From JAGWRI01 sp963728785 (lineage in GTDB: Bacteria > Gemmatimonadota > Gemmatimonadetes > Gemmatimonadales > Gemmatimonadaceae), in assembly GCA_963728785.1 (NCBI GenBank), contig CAVSKV010000002.1:1612001-1676000 (forward strand): a DNA stretch of 64,000 nucleotides, given 5' to 3'. This document shows positions 7,292-16,478 of this stretch, one piece after another. Below the pieces are notes generated by a model that had not been told where the DNA came from, ran no database searches, and saw nothing but the letters and a program-made list of their open reading frames with translations. Position 1 is the stretch's first letter; every line of letters begins with the position of its first letter. The translations under genes were made by a program, and so were the position numbers.

Positions 7292-9388
7292 ATGCGAATC
7301 TTCGTCCTTCAGGTTCTTCTCGCGGCTTCGGCCGCCGGCGCGCAGACCGTCGACACGTCGCTCGCCCTCATTCCGCAGCCCCGCGCCGTGACGCGGGTGC
7401 GCGACCTGACCCTCAAGCGCGGCCTCTCGATCGAGTTGCCGGGCAACGCCGAAGACCGGTTTGCGGCCCGGGATCTGGGCGACGAGTTGAAGGCCCGCGG
7501 CATTCGCGTGGTGTACGGTGGCTCGGCATCGGCGCGGGTGGAGTTCGTGCGCACGGGTTCGACGCGCGCCAAGACGCTCCTCGGCAGCACAAAGGCCGTC
7601 TGGGCCGACTCCATGAACGCGGAGGGCTATGCCTTGGTGTCGGCCGGCGTCCGAGTGGCAGTGATTGCGCGGTCCGCGGCGGGCGTGTTCTACGGCGCGC
7701 AAACGGTCAAGCAACTCGTGGACGGCACTGGAGCGACCGCGGTGTTGCACCTGGTGAACGCCACCGACTGGCCCGCCATGCGTTACCGCGGATTCCATGA
7801 CGATCTGTCGCGCGGTCCAATGCCCACGCTGGATTTCCAGAAAGAGCAGATCCGCACGTTGGCGGCGTACAAGGTCAATGTGTTCTCCCCGTACTTCGAG
7901 AACACGTTGTACTATGCGGGGAACGCGGTGCCGGCGCCGCCGGGGGGTGCGATGACGCACGAGCAGGTGAAAGAACTCGTGGCGTACGCAGCGAGGTACC
8001 ACATTGATGTGATTCCGGAGCAAGAGGCGTTCGGCCACCTACACCACGTCCTGAAATACGATCTCTATGGCGATCTAGCCGAGACGCCGCACGGGAACGT
8101 GTTAGCGCCAGGACAGCCTGGCTCGATGGCGCTGATCAGGCAAATGTTCTGGGAAATCGATTCGCTGTTTCCGAGCAAATTCGTGCACCTCGGGGCGGAC
8201 GAGACAGAGGACCTAGGCAAGGGGCAGACGCGCGATCTGGTCAAGGCCGATGGGCTTGGCCCGGTATACCTCGGGTTCCTGAAGTCCATTGATTCGACGT
8301 TGAAACCGCTGCACAAACGGCTCCTGTTCTGGGGCGACATCGCGAGCGGCAGTCCGGAATTGGTGAAGACGCTGCCCACGGACATGATTGCCGTGGCATG
8401 GGGGTATGGGCCGTCGCAGAGCTTCGACCGCGCGATCGATCCGTTCCGCCGGGCGCGGATGGAGACGTGGGTGGCGCCCGGGGTAAGCAACTGGAGCCGC
8501 GTCTATCCCGACAACTATGTGGCCCTACGCAACATCCAGGGGTTCGTGCGCGACGGGCAGCGGTTGGGTGCTACGGGACTGCTCAACACATCGTGGGACG
8601 ACGACGGCGAGGCGATCTTCAACCAGACCTGGTACGGCGTACTGTTCGGCGCCGCTGCCGGGTGGCAGCCAGGCGAATCGAGCATTCCGGCGTTCGAGCG
8701 AGCATATGGCCGCGCGTTCCACGGCGACACGACCGGCAAGATCGACGCGGCCCAGATCAAGTTGATCCAGGCGTACACGTTGCTCGACAGTGCCGGTCTC
8801 GGTGACGGGGACGACCATCTGTTCTGGGTCGATCCCTGGTCGCCGGAGGGGCAACTGGTGGCGCAGCGCATCAGACCGTTGCTGCGTGATCTGCGCATTC
8901 TCGCCGAGTCATCGCTTGTGCTAGTCGACCAGGCGCGTCCGCTCATCCACCGGCACGTGGACGCCATCGACGCGATGGCGCTCGGCGCGCGCAAGCTGGA
9001 CTTCATCGGAATGAAGTTCGAATTCGCCGACGAAATGGTGCAAATGTATGCGCGGGCGGCCGACACGACCACGCCTCCGGACCAGCGGTTGATTTCCCGA
9101 GGGGGCGAATTGATCGGCATCTCGGGGATGAACGGGCTCGCGTTCGACCTGCGGGACGGGTATTCGCTGATTCGAGATCTGTACGAGCAGGCGTGGTTGC
9201 GAGAGAACCGCCCGTATTGGCTGCACAACGTCCTGGCGCGCTACGACATGGCGACGCATCTCTGGATCGCGCGATCGGACCGGATCTCAGCGGCGCGCGG
9301 CGTGCTGGGGCGCACGAACCATCTACCGCCGCCGGATTCGGTGGGGATTCCGGCGGTGATGCCGGGATTGGGCGCAGGGAAAGAGTAA
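7292..9388 (+). CDS. Secreted family 20 glycoside hydrolase (beta-N-acetylhexosaminidase-like)
   Basis: A 698-residue exported protein. The signal peptide is MRIFVLQVLLAASAAGAQ; ATG 7292 was chosen because it begins this peptide. Residues about 25-150 are the GH20b-type N-terminal domain (LALIPQPRAVTRVRDLTL). The TIM-barrel follows with MRYRGFHDDLSRGPMP and the catalytic Asp-Glu pair in HLGADETED (D303-E304). In GH20 the Glu is the acid and the substrate N-acetyl group is the nucleophile. The C-terminal 200 residues are helical. It should remove terminal N-acetylhexosamine from chitin-, peptidoglycan- or glycan-derived substrates in the periplasm. It is convergent with the M13 peptidase gene. 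Confidence 0.85.
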   Translation: MRIFVLQVLLAASAAGAQTVDTSLALIPQPRAVTRVRDLTLKRGLSIELPGNAEDRFAARDLGDELKARGIRVVYGGSASARVEFVRTGSTRAKTLLGSTKAVWADSMNAEGYALVSAGVRVAVIARSAAGVFYGAQTVKQLVDGTGATAVLHLVNATDWPAMRYRGFHDDLSRGPMPTLDFQKEQIRTLAAYKVNVFSPYFENTLYYAGNAVPAPPGGAMTHEQVKELVAYAARYHIDVIPEQEAFGHLHHVLKYDLYGDLAETPHGNVLAPGQPGSMALIRQMFWEIDSLFPSKFVHLGADETEDLGKGQTRDLVKADGLGPVYLGFLKSIDSTLKPLHKRLLFWGDIASGSPELVKTLPTDMIAVAWGYGPSQSFDRAIDPFRRARMETWVAPGVSNWSRVYPDNYVALRNIQGFVRDGQRLGATGLLNTSWDDDGEAIFNQTWYGVLFGAAAGWQPGESSIPAFERAYGRAFHGDTTGKIDAAQIKLIQAYTLLDSAGLGDGDDHLFWVDPWSPEGQLVAQRIRPLLRDLRILAESSLVLVDQARPLIHRHVDAIDAMALGARKLDFIGMKFEFADEMVQMYARAADTTTPPDQRLISRGGELIGISGMNGLAFDLRDGYSLIRDLYEQAWLRENRPYWLHNVLARYDMATHLWIARSDRISAARGVLGRTNHLPPPDSVGIPAVMPGLGAGKE

Positions 9389-9436
9389 GACAGTCAGACA
9401 GCGAACGGCGTTCCGCAGTTGTCTGTCTGACTGTCT
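9388..9436. terminator. Bidirectional terminator-like hairpin between convergent genes
   Basis: GACAGTCAGACAG (9389-9401) pairs perfectly with CTGTCTGACTGTC (9423-9435); one more A-T pair extends it to 14 bp. The stem begins at the GH20 stop codon and ends 4 nt before the M13 stop. There is no T-run, so termination would be unconventional. The stem is built from the same GACAGTCA octamer seen downstream of two other genes. Confidence 0.55.
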
Positions 9437-9439
9437 GAC

Positions 9440-11494
9440 TCACCAGATCTTCGGCCTCAAGCTGTCCGCCCGCACCATCAGGTCGCCATCCTTGCAGTTC
9501 CATGCCGCCTTGAACTCCGGCATGTTGCTGAGTGGGCCGTTGACGCGCCACTTCGCCGGTGAGTGCACGTCGACGTTGACGAGCATCCGGGCGAAGGCCG
9601 GCCGGTCGAGTTCGCGCCACACCTGGGCCCAGGCCAGGAAGAACCGCTGCTCAGGCGTAAACCCATTGATCCTGGTACGCGGCATGTTGCCCAGTGCTTT
9701 TTCCATGGCAGCATACGCGACTGTAAGGCCGCCGAAGTCAGCGATGTTTTCCCCCAGCGTGAGCTTGCCGTTCACGTGAGTGGACGAGTCGAGCACCGTA
9801 TAGCCGTCGAACTGGTTCGCGACCCTGGCAGCCTGCGCGGTGTACTTGCCCGCATCCTCCTTGGTCCACCAGTCGTTGAGATTGCCATTCTTGTCGTACT
9901 GGCGGCCTTCGTCGTCGAATCCGTGCGTCATCTCGTGGCCGATCACAGCACCCATGGCGCCATAATTCACGGCGTCGTCGGCATTCGGATCGTAGAACGG
10001 CGGCTGTAGAATCCCCGCCGGGAACACGATCTCGTTCATCAGCGGGTTGTAGTACGCGTTCACGGTCGAAGGCGTCACTCCCCATTCGGTCCGGTCCACT
10101 GGCTTGCCGATTTTTGCCCAGTCCCGGGAGGCGGAGAACTGATCAGCGGCGCGCACGTCGGCGAGGTACTCACCGGGCTTCACGTCGAGCTTGGAATAGT
10201 CGATCCACCTATCGGGATAGCCGATCTTCTTGGTGTAGGCCGCCAGCTTGGCGAGTGCCTGGCGTTTGGTCGTATCGCTCATCCACGTCAACTGCTGGAT
10301 GCGGTCGTGCAGAGCATCCACGAGAGAATTAACGATCTTGACTGCGCGAGCCTTCGCGTCGGGAGTGAACGCGGCCTTGACGTACTCCTGGCCGAGCAGT
10401 TCACCAAGCCGTGCATCGGTGGAGTTGATGCACCGTTTCCAGCGCGGAAGGTTCTCCTTGGTGCCGCTGAACAACTGGTTGAACTTGAAGTTTTCCTCGA
10501 CGAACGAGGTGGGCAGAGCGAATGCAAAGCGGTGGACGGCGCGCCAGCGTAGTAGGGTCTTCCAATCGGCGACCGGGACCGACGAGAACATGCCGTCGAC
10601 TGCCTGGAAGAAGGCGGGTTGTCCCACATCAATGGCGGAGACGTGGGGCGCGCCCTGCGCGGCGAAGAACGCATCCCATCGGAAGTGCGGTGTGAGCGTG
10701 TCCAACTGCGCCACCGTCATCTTGTGGTAATTGGCATTGGGGTCACGCAGGTCCACTGGGGCCTTCGACGCCTCGGCGAACTGGATTTCAATCCTGATGA
10801 CAGCGTTTGCTTCGGTCGCTGCGGAATCCGGCGTATCTCCCATGAGTTGAAACATGCGCCCCATATGCGCGATGAATTCATCGCGGATCTTCTTCGAAGC
10901 GTCGTCTGTCTTGAGGTAGTAGTCCCGGTTGGGGAGGGTGAGCCCGCCCTGGGATAATCCGGCGATCATCGACGCCGCGTCCCTTGAATCCTGCGTCGAC
11001 CCATCGCTCCACGGAGCGAGACCGGCGGTTCGCTCCAAGCTGCCCAGGGCCTGTTTGAGATCGTCCAGGGTCTTGATAGCCGCGATTTCGTCAAGCACAG
11101 GCTGAAGCGGCGCGATGCCCTGCGTGTCGATCGCGACGGTGTCCATGCAGCTGGCGTAGTACGTCCCCACCTTCCATGGCCTCGACCCCACAGCGAGCTT
11201 GCCGCTACTGGCTTCTATGGCGTCGGTGTCGAGAATCTGATGGAGGACGTCCCAGTTGTGATCCTGTACCGCGAATGCCGCGCCGTATGATGGATAGGCT
11301 GCTGGGATCGTATTCCGCTTGAGCCATCCACCGTCGGCGAATTGATAGAAATCAGTGCACGGCGCACAGGTCGTGTCGAGGTTGGCCCGATCGAGTGGCG
11401 GCGTGGTCTGCGCCGGGTTTTGGGCGATGCAGGCTGCGGAGGCGAGCAACATGAACGCCAGCACGAGAACGGGGACGCGGGACATGTGAGTCAT
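9440..11494 (-). CDS. M13-family (neprilysin-like) zinc metallopeptidase
   Basis: A 684-residue exported peptidase. An N-terminal signal segment (VLVLAFMLLASAACIAQ) precedes the M13 N-domain (CTDFYQFADGGWLKRNTIPA). The catalytic domain has HEMTH (zinc ligands H520 and H524, catalytic Glu between) in VIGHEMTHGFDDEGRQYD. The third ligand motif is ENIADFGGLTVAY, and the C-terminus is the usual PKIW. Known enzymes cleave small peptides on the hydrophobic side; location is periplasmic or lipid-anchored. The start is ATG 11494 or 11485; the open frame above is non-coding in character. It shares a strand with the downstream-numbered sensor kinase gene but a 70-nt gap separates them. Confidence 0.92.
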   Translation of the reverse strand: MTHMSRVPVLVLAFMLLASAACIAQNPAQTTPPLDRANLDTTCAPCTDFYQFADGGWLKRNTIPAAYPSYGAAFAVQDHNWDVLHQILDTDAIEASSGKLAVGSRPWKVGTYYASCMDTVAIDTQGIAPLQPVLDEIAAIKTLDDLKQALGSLERTAGLAPWSDGSTQDSRDAASMIAGLSQGGLTLPNRDYYLKTDDASKKIRDEFIAHMGRMFQLMGDTPDSAATEANAVIRIEIQFAEASKAPVDLRDPNANYHKMTVAQLDTLTPHFRWDAFFAAQGAPHVSAIDVGQPAFFQAVDGMFSSVPVADWKTLLRWRAVHRFAFALPTSFVEENFKFNQLFSGTKENLPRWKRCINSTDARLGELLGQEYVKAAFTPDAKARAVKIVNSLVDALHDRIQQLTWMSDTTKRQALAKLAAYTKKIGYPDRWIDYSKLDVKPGEYLADVRAADQFSASRDWAKIGKPVDRTEWGVTPSTVNAYYNPLMNEIVFPAGILQPPFYDPNADDAVNYGAMGAVIGHEMTHGFDDEGRQYDKNGNLNDWWTKEDAGKYTAQAARVANQFDGYTVLDSSTHVNGKLTLGENIADFGGLTVAYAAMEKALGNMPRTRINGFTPEQRFFLAWAQVWRELDRPAFARMLVNVDVHSPAKWRVNGPLSNMPEFKAAWNCKDGDLMVRADSLRPKIW

Positions 11495-11565
11495 GAGCCG
11501 ATCAAAGGGAAAGAGGTGCGGGTTGGCGCAACGACTGCAAATTGAAATCGATCTGCGGCGAGCAT

Positions 11566-13155
11566 CTATCCGACCGGCTGGCGCGGCAATGTGAAGTAGA
11601 ACGTGGCGCCCTGGCCCTCGACGCTCTCCGCCCAGATACGACCGCCGTGGGCTTCGACAATGGTCTTGGCGATTGGGAGCCCGAGGCCCGCGCCGCGATT
11701 GCGCCGACTGGATTGCCAGTAGCGGTCGAACACGTGGGGCAAATGGTCGGGTGCGATACCGGGGCCCGTATCGGCGACGGCGACCAGGATGCACTCCGGC
11801 TCCGGCGACGCCGAAATGCGAATCGTACCGCCGCTGGGCGTAAACTTGATGGCGTTTCCCACGACGTTCGACACGACTTGCGCGATACGCTCGGGATCGA
11901 CCTGCACATCGGGCAGACATTCCGGCCAATCGGTGACGAGGGCGACGTTCTTGGCACCAGCAAGCGGCGCGAGTGTGCGCAGGGCATCGCTCAGCAGCGT
12001 GATGGCGGAACTCGTCTGCACGTCAATCGCGAACCGCCCCGCCTCGGCACGGCTCATGTCGAGGAGATCCTGAATGAGAGTGTCCATCTGCTCGGCGGCA
12101 CTGCGAATGACACCGACTTGCTCGCGCAGATCGTCGGGTAGGCGGCCCTCATTGGGCGGCTGCAGCAGAGCGCCGGCGAGCATCTTTACAGCATTCACCG
12201 GGTTCCGCAGATCATGCGATACCACGCTCAACGTGTCCTCGCGGGCGCGCAGGGCGCGCTGCAACTGATCATGGAGGCGCGCGTTATCGAGCGCGATCGA
12301 TGCCCGCCGCGCGAGATCCTCGATCAGGCCAAGATCGCCGGCGGTGAATGACTGACGACCGTTCGCAAACATCGTGATGCGGCCCAGCACGTCGCCCTGA
12401 TGGGCAAGCGACGCGATTAAGGCAGTGGTCGGTTCTGTAGCATCGGCGGCGGCGCGATGCGCCTGGGGGATTGCGTCAAGAGCGACGGCGACGGGAAGCA
12501 AGACCACCTGCGGCGTAGCGGATGGGTCCAATCCGACGACGACGTCAATGCGCCCGGCACCGCCGGCGTGAGCGCCAGCCGTGACTACCCTGCCGTCCTG
12601 CGCGCGGGCCGCCCGCAGATGGTAGAGCTCGCCCCGATGAGCCATCTCGATCACCGCCAGGTTGGCGAATGTCGGGACCCAGAGGCGCGCCAACAGATCC
12701 AGCGTCTCGTCCAACGCGATGAGCGACGCAAGTTGCTCCGACGCCTGGACGAGAAAACGCTGGCGCGCCTCCGCGCGATGGCGTTCGGTCACGTCGCGAA
12801 GGACGACCGAGGCGTAGACCCGGCCATCCACGTCGAGCTTGGCGATTGCAGCTTCGGCGGGAAACTCCTCGCCGTTCTTCCGACGACCGGTAATTTCCTG
12901 CCGCTCGCCCATGCGACGAGCCGACAGCGGTGACTGCAGGAAACTGGCAATGTGGTGATGATGCACGGCGCGGGCGCGCTCGGGGAGCAGTATCTCGAGC
13001 GGCTCTCCCATCACCTCTTCGACGGCATATCCGAAAATGCCGGCGGCGCCTTGGTTGAAGAACGTAACCTTCTGATCGCCGTCAACGCAGATGATCGCGT
13101 CGGCGGAGATACCGATGATTGCGGCAAGCAGTGATCCGGGCAGAGGAGCGGTCAT
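11566..13155 (-). CDS. PAS-GAF sensor histidine kinase
   Basis: A 529-residue soluble kinase with no membrane segment. A PAS domain lies at 8-125 (ADAIICVDGDQKVTFFNQGA, VVLRDVTERHRAEA), with HHHH at 65-68. A GAF-like domain covers about 135-290. HisKA carries the phospho-acceptor H314 in VVSHDLRNPVNAVK. The HATPase_c domain at about 410-525 has NVVGNAIKFTPSG, VADTGPGIAP and GAGLGLPIAKTIVEAHGG. It is predicted to autophosphorylate in response to an internal redox, light or metabolite cue. No response regulator is cotranscribed. The divergent NarL-type pair lies 288 nt away and could be its partner, since that kinase has lost its own histidine. Confidence 0.9.
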   Translation of the reverse strand: MTAPLPGSLLAAIIGISADAIICVDGDQKVTFFNQGAAGIFGYAVEEVMGEPLEILLPERARAVHHHHIASFLQSPLSARRMGERQEITGRRKNGEEFPAEAAIAKLDVDGRVYASVVLRDVTERHRAEARQRFLVQASEQLASLIALDETLDLLARLWVPTFANLAVIEMAHRGELYHLRAARAQDGRVVTAGAHAGGAGRIDVVVGLDPSATPQVVLLPVAVALDAIPQAHRAAADATEPTTALIASLAHQGDVLGRITMFANGRQSFTAGDLGLIEDLARRASIALDNARLHDQLQRALRAREDTLSVVSHDLRNPVNAVKMLAGALLQPPNEGRLPDDLREQVGVIRSAAEQMDTLIQDLLDMSRAEAGRFAIDVQTSSAITLLSDALRTLAPLAGAKNVALVTDWPECLPDVQVDPERIAQVVSNVVGNAIKFTPSGGTIRISASPEPECILVAVADTGPGIAPDHLPHVFDRYWQSSRRNRGAGLGLPIAKTIVEAHGGRIWAESVEGQGATFYFTLPRQPVG

Positions 13156-13426
13156 CAGGATGCGGTCAGGGGGCTCCTAGTAAAGAATAAGCCATGGACT
13201 GGGCGTGTAAGGATACTGCTTGTCAGGATTCACCCTACAAGGTTCCTGGAAATCCCCTAAGCCAAGCCATCTCAATCCCGACACTGAAGAAAACTATGCA
13301 CCCGTAGGTTCATCTCCGAATCTAGGGAAGCTAACAGAACGAATGGAAGACCACGGCAGCGCCTGCCGAGTTGTTATCGGCCAGACAGAAGGCAGACGCG
13401 TCCGCAGTGGACGCGCGCTCCGTTGT

Positions 13427-13433
13427 AAGGAGG
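13427..13433 (+). promoter_or_regulatory. Strong ribosome binding site deciding a GTG start
   Basis: AAGGAGG lies 10 nt before GTG 13444. This favours the GTG start of the NarL-type kinase over the in-frame ATGs at codons 10 and 24. Confidence 0.8.
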
Positions 13434-13443
13434 ACTCTGTCGG

Positions 13444-14520
13444 GTGACTACGATCCACTTGCCGGGGACGATGATCCCTCCCGCCGACGCAACAGCCGAA
13501 ACCCCTACGTCCATGAACGCCAATTGGAGACTGCTGCATCGGGTTCTGCGCATGCCCCTGATTGGAAAGTTGTTGGGGGCCAATCTGTTGATTGCCTTGG
13601 CGGCATTGACGGTGTCCGCGATGTTCGGCCATCCCGGGTTGTTTCCACTGGTGTGCGCAGCGCTCGCTGTGAGCTTCGTTGCAAACGCTTTGCTGGTGCG
13701 ACTTGCGCTGGTACCATTGAACGGCCTGCAGGCGGTGGCACAATGCGTGTCAGAAGGCGACTTCTCAGCGCGGGTACCGGCGTCGCCGATCGCCGATGAG
13801 CAGATGGCGGAGCTGGGGGAGACGCTGAACCGTCTCATGGGTCGAGTGGAGAGCGACCGGGCCCGGATCCGGCATCTAGTGCGCCAGAGCCTGCGGGTTC
13901 GCGAGGCGGAGCACGCGCACATCGCGGAGGAACTGCGGGAAGCGACGGCCCAGCAACTCTCAGGACTGGCGATGCACCTATCGGCCGCAGTACGGGAGTG
14001 CAAGGACCCGGCGGTCGCGCCAAATCTGGTAGCGGCCCGGGATGTCGCCACCCAAATGGTGGAAGACGTACAATTGGTGGCGGAGTCGGTATACCCGGGT
14101 CTGCTCGGCGAATTTGGGCTGGCAGCGGCGCTCGAGGCACTGGGCCGCCGTGTCTCACGGCGCAGTAGCCTGGACGTAAGCGTGTCGGCTGATCCCGACA
14201 TTTCAACGTTACCGCAGGCGTTGATGACTGCGTTTTACCGTGTGGCGGACGAGTCGGTACGCAACGTCGAGCGGCACGCTCATGCAGGATCGGTATGGGT
14301 GAGCCTGTCGCGCGAAGGCAGCACGATTCGGCTGCAGATTGACGACGACGGAACGGGATTCGACGTAGTGGAAGAAGACCGTGTGTCGTCGGGCATCGGC
14401 CTCTTCCGGGCTCGCGAACTGCTCGCACACGCGGGCGGAGACCTTCGGATTTCGAGTGCGCCGGGGAGCGGAACCAGCGTGGTCGCGACGGCCACCGTTC
14501 ACGAGGAAATGAACCAGTGA
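13444..14520 (+). CDS. NarL/DesK-type sensor kinase homologue without the phospho-acceptor histidine
   Basis: A 358-residue membrane protein. Two adjacent transmembrane helices span about 38-60 and 64-90, followed by a HAMP linker (ALVPLNGLQAVAQCVSEGDF). The HisKA_3 helix reads HIAEELREATAQQLSGLAMH. The family normally has Glu-Leu-His-Asp here; this protein has Glu-Leu-Arg165-Glu. The HATPase_c domain is well kept (VADESVRNVERHAHAG, DDDGTGFD, GIGLFRARELLAHAGG). The last four bases overlap the GTG start of the LuxR-type regulator, so the two are translationally coupled. It may act as a phosphatase, an ATP-dependent sensor or a partner of another kinase. An unaligned His two residues before the helix core is unlikely to substitute. 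Confidence 0.87.
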   Translation: MTTIHLPGTMIPPADATAETPTSMNANWRLLHRVLRMPLIGKLLGANLLIALAALTVSAMFGHPGLFPLVCAALAVSFVANALLVRLALVPLNGLQAVAQCVSEGDFSARVPASPIADEQMAELGETLNRLMGRVESDRARIRHLVRQSLRVREAEHAHIAEELREATAQQLSGLAMHLSAAVRECKDPAVAPNLVAARDVATQMVEDVQLVAESVYPGLLGEFGLAAALEALGRRVSRRSSLDVSVSADPDISTLPQALMTAFYRVADESVRNVERHAHAGSVWVSLSREGSTIRLQIDDDGTGFDVVEEDRVSSGIGLFRARELLAHAGGDLRISSAPGSGTSVVATATVHEEMNQ

Positions 14521-15179
14521 CCAACGACATCATTCGCGTCGTCCTTGCCGACGACCACGCGGTGGTACGGGCCGGGCTCAAAGCAGTGCTCGGCGGCGCG
14601 AAGGACATCCAGGTCGTAGGCGAAGTCGCCAACGGTGTGGATGCCGTAGCGATGACCGAAAAGCTGGATCCCGACGTGTTGGTGATGGACCTGTCGATGC
14701 CGCAGATGGACGGTGCCGAGGCGACGAAGACGCTCTCGGCCAATGGCACACGGACGAAGATCCTGATTCTGACGATGCACTCGCCCGATGAAGCGCTGGT
14801 GCCGCTGCTCGAGAGCGGCGCGAGCGGGTTCCTGCAAAAGAGCGCCGCCGATCGTGAACTGGTGGATGCGGTGCGTGCCGTGGCGCATGGGGACACGTAC
14901 CTGCAACCGTCGGCGGCCCGGGTGCTGGCCGGAGGTCTGCGGAAGAAGGCAGAGCACATCGACGAGCGAACGAAGTTCGAGCGGTTGACGCAGCGGGAGC
15001 GCGATGTGCTGCGGCTCGTGGCCCAGGGCTACTCAGCGCCGGAGATCGGCCAGCGGCTGTTCATCAGCCCCAAAACAGTGGATACCTACAAGCAGCGCAT
15101 TCAGGAAAAGCTGGGCCTGCAGCACCGGTCGGAATATGTCCAGTTCGCGCTGCATCTGGGACTGCTGACCGAGGAGTGA
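14517..15179 (+). CDS. LuxR/NarL-family response regulator
   Basis: A 220-residue transcription regulator. The receiver domain (1-120) has the acidic pair ADD (11-13), phospho-acceptor D58 in VLVMDLSMPQMDG and the conserved Lys in LQKSAADREL. The LuxR-type HTH (about 150-215) reads LTQRERDVLRLVAQGYSAPE and LFISPKTVDTYKQRI. It starts with GTG inside the upstream kinase stop (GTGA overlap). It should bind DNA when phosphorylated. Because the adjacent kinase lacks its histidine, the phosphoryl donor may be another kinase, such as the divergent PAS-GAF one, or the adjacent protein may act only as a phosphatase. Confidence 0.93.
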   Translation: MTNDIIRVVLADDHAVVRAGLKAVLGGAKDIQVVGEVANGVDAVAMTEKLDPDVLVMDLSMPQMDGAEATKTLSANGTRTKILILTMHSPDEALVPLLESGASGFLQKSAADRELVDAVRAVAHGDTYLQPSAARVLAGGLRKKAEHIDERTKFERLTQRERDVLRLVAQGYSAPEIGQRLFISPKTVDTYKQRIQEKLGLQHRSEYVQFALHLGLLTEE

Positions 15180-15253
15180 CTGCGGCTTGCGTCAATCCGG
15201 GAGCCGCGCGCCACAGGGTAAGCCCGATGAGGCCGGCGTGTGCGGAAGCACCA

Positions 15254-15293
15254 GGGCGACATTAGTATAGAGGTTCATCCGGGTATGTCGCCC
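15254..15293 (+). promoter_or_regulatory. 9-bp inverted repeat upstream of deoC
   Basis: GGGCGACAT (15254-15262) and ATGTCGCCC (15285-15293) form a perfect inverted repeat separated by 22 nt. The spacer holds a TATAGA-like -10 element (about 15266-15271). The right arm ends 22 nt before the deoC ATG. It could be a repressor operator straddling the promoter or a leader hairpin. Deoxyribose aldolase genes are often repressed by DeoR-type or other local regulators, but none is encoded nearby. Confidence 0.5.
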
Positions 15294-15315
15294 GTGATGT
15301 CGTCGAGTTGCTTCT

Positions 15316-16377
15316 ATGACCGTCAATCGCCACACCGAATCGGGCGCGCTGGCCACGGGGCCGAACTTGGGCCACGGCCCACGACCCATTCTGGTCAGGT
15401 CCGACCGTCCCAATCCGCCGGCCGGCTACGTGGATCGGAACCTCGGCAGGCCACTCGATCTGGATGTGGTGCGTGCCATTCGGGTGAACCGCAGCGCCGT
15501 AGAGCGGCGTGCGGCGACGATTCCCACGCGCCGCACCGTAAAGAAGGAATGGCAAGCGGCCTGGCTGCTCCGTGCAATCACTCTGATGGATCTCACGACG
15601 CTATCGGGCGACGATACGCCGGGCAACGTTCGCCGGTTGTGCGCCAAGGCGGTGCATCCGCTTCGCGATGACCTGGTGAAGGGCCTAGGGGTCGAGTCAT
15701 TGGCGATCACGGTGGGCGCGGTGTGTGTGTACCACGCGCTAGTCAGGACGGCCGTTGAAGCGCTGCGCGGAACTGACATTCCCGTGGCGGCAGTTTCCAC
15801 GGGATTCCCGGCGGGGCTCAGCCCGTTCGAACAGCGTGTGGACGAGATCCAGGCGTCGGTGGCAGCGGGAGCGCGGGAAATCGACATCGTGATCACGCGC
15901 GCTCACGTGCTGACCGGGAACTACGAGGCGCTGTATGACGAAGTGAAGACATTCCGGGCCGCCTGTGGCGATGCGCATATGAAGGCGATCCTCGCCACGG
16001 GGGAACTGGCGACGTTGGGTAACGTGGCGCGCGCGAGCATGGTAGCGATGCAGGCAGGCGCCGAATTCATCAAGACGTCCACCGGCAAGGAGGGCGTGAA
16101 CGCCACGCTTCCTTTTGCACTGGTGATGAGCCGAATGATTCGCGAGTACTTCGAAGAGACAGGGTACGCCGTCGGGTTCAAGCCGGCCGGAGGGATTCGC
16201 ACGGCCAAGCAGGCGTTGGAATTCATGTACCTGATGAAAGAAGAACTCGGCGATCGGTGGCTGCGGGCCGATCTGTTCCGGTTCGGAGCGAGTGCGTTAC
16301 TCACTGACATCGAGCGGCAACTGGAGATGTTCCTCACCGGGCGGTATGCGGCCGGGTACCGGCAGCCGATGGGGTGA
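15316..16377 (+). CDS. deoC: Deoxyribose-phosphate aldolase
   Basis: A 353-residue enzyme that cleaves 2-deoxyribose 5-phosphate to acetaldehyde and glyceraldehyde 3-phosphate. The Schiff-base Lys is K253 in EFIKTSTGKEG. The GFKPAGGIRT block supplies the second active-site Lys. Substrate-side motifs include MDLTTLSGDDTPGN and VSTGFPAGL. The N-terminal 85 residues are longer than in E. coli DeoC (about 260 residues) and contain no recognised domain; ATG 15316 is the first start after an inverted repeat. The next gene is an aldehyde dehydrogenase that can oxidise the acetaldehyde, so the two probably form a deoxynucleoside-salvage pathway. Confidence 0.93.
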   Translation: MTVNRHTESGALATGPNLGHGPRPILVRSDRPNPPAGYVDRNLGRPLDLDVVRAIRVNRSAVERRAATIPTRRTVKKEWQAAWLLRAITLMDLTTLSGDDTPGNVRRLCAKAVHPLRDDLVKGLGVESLAITVGAVCVYHALVRTAVEALRGTDIPVAAVSTGFPAGLSPFEQRVDEIQASVAAGAREIDIVITRAHVLTGNYEALYDEVKTFRAACGDAHMKAILATGELATLGNVARASMVAMQAGAEFIKTSTGKEGVNATLPFALVMSRMIREYFEETGYAVGFKPAGGIRTAKQALEFMYLMKEELGDRWLRADLFRFGASALLTDIERQLEMFLTGRYAAGYRQPMG

Positions 16378-16389
16378 CACGGGGTTGGA

Positions 16390-16437
16390 GACAGTCAAAC
16401 GGCCTGGCAGTCGGGCAGTCGGGCAGTCAGGCAGCAC
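16390..16437 (+). repeat. Octamer tandem repeat downstream of deoC
   Basis: Six in-phase 8-nt units: GACAGTCA, AACGGCCT, GGCAGTCG (twice), GGCAGTCA and GGCAGCAC. They start 12 nt after the deoC stop. The units resemble those at 18870-18946 and in the hairpin at 9389-9435 (consensus about GRCRGTMR). Confidence 0.75.
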
Positions 16438-16478
16438 AGCGTTGCTTGGTCATGAGTTGAATTCAACACGAGCATCCA

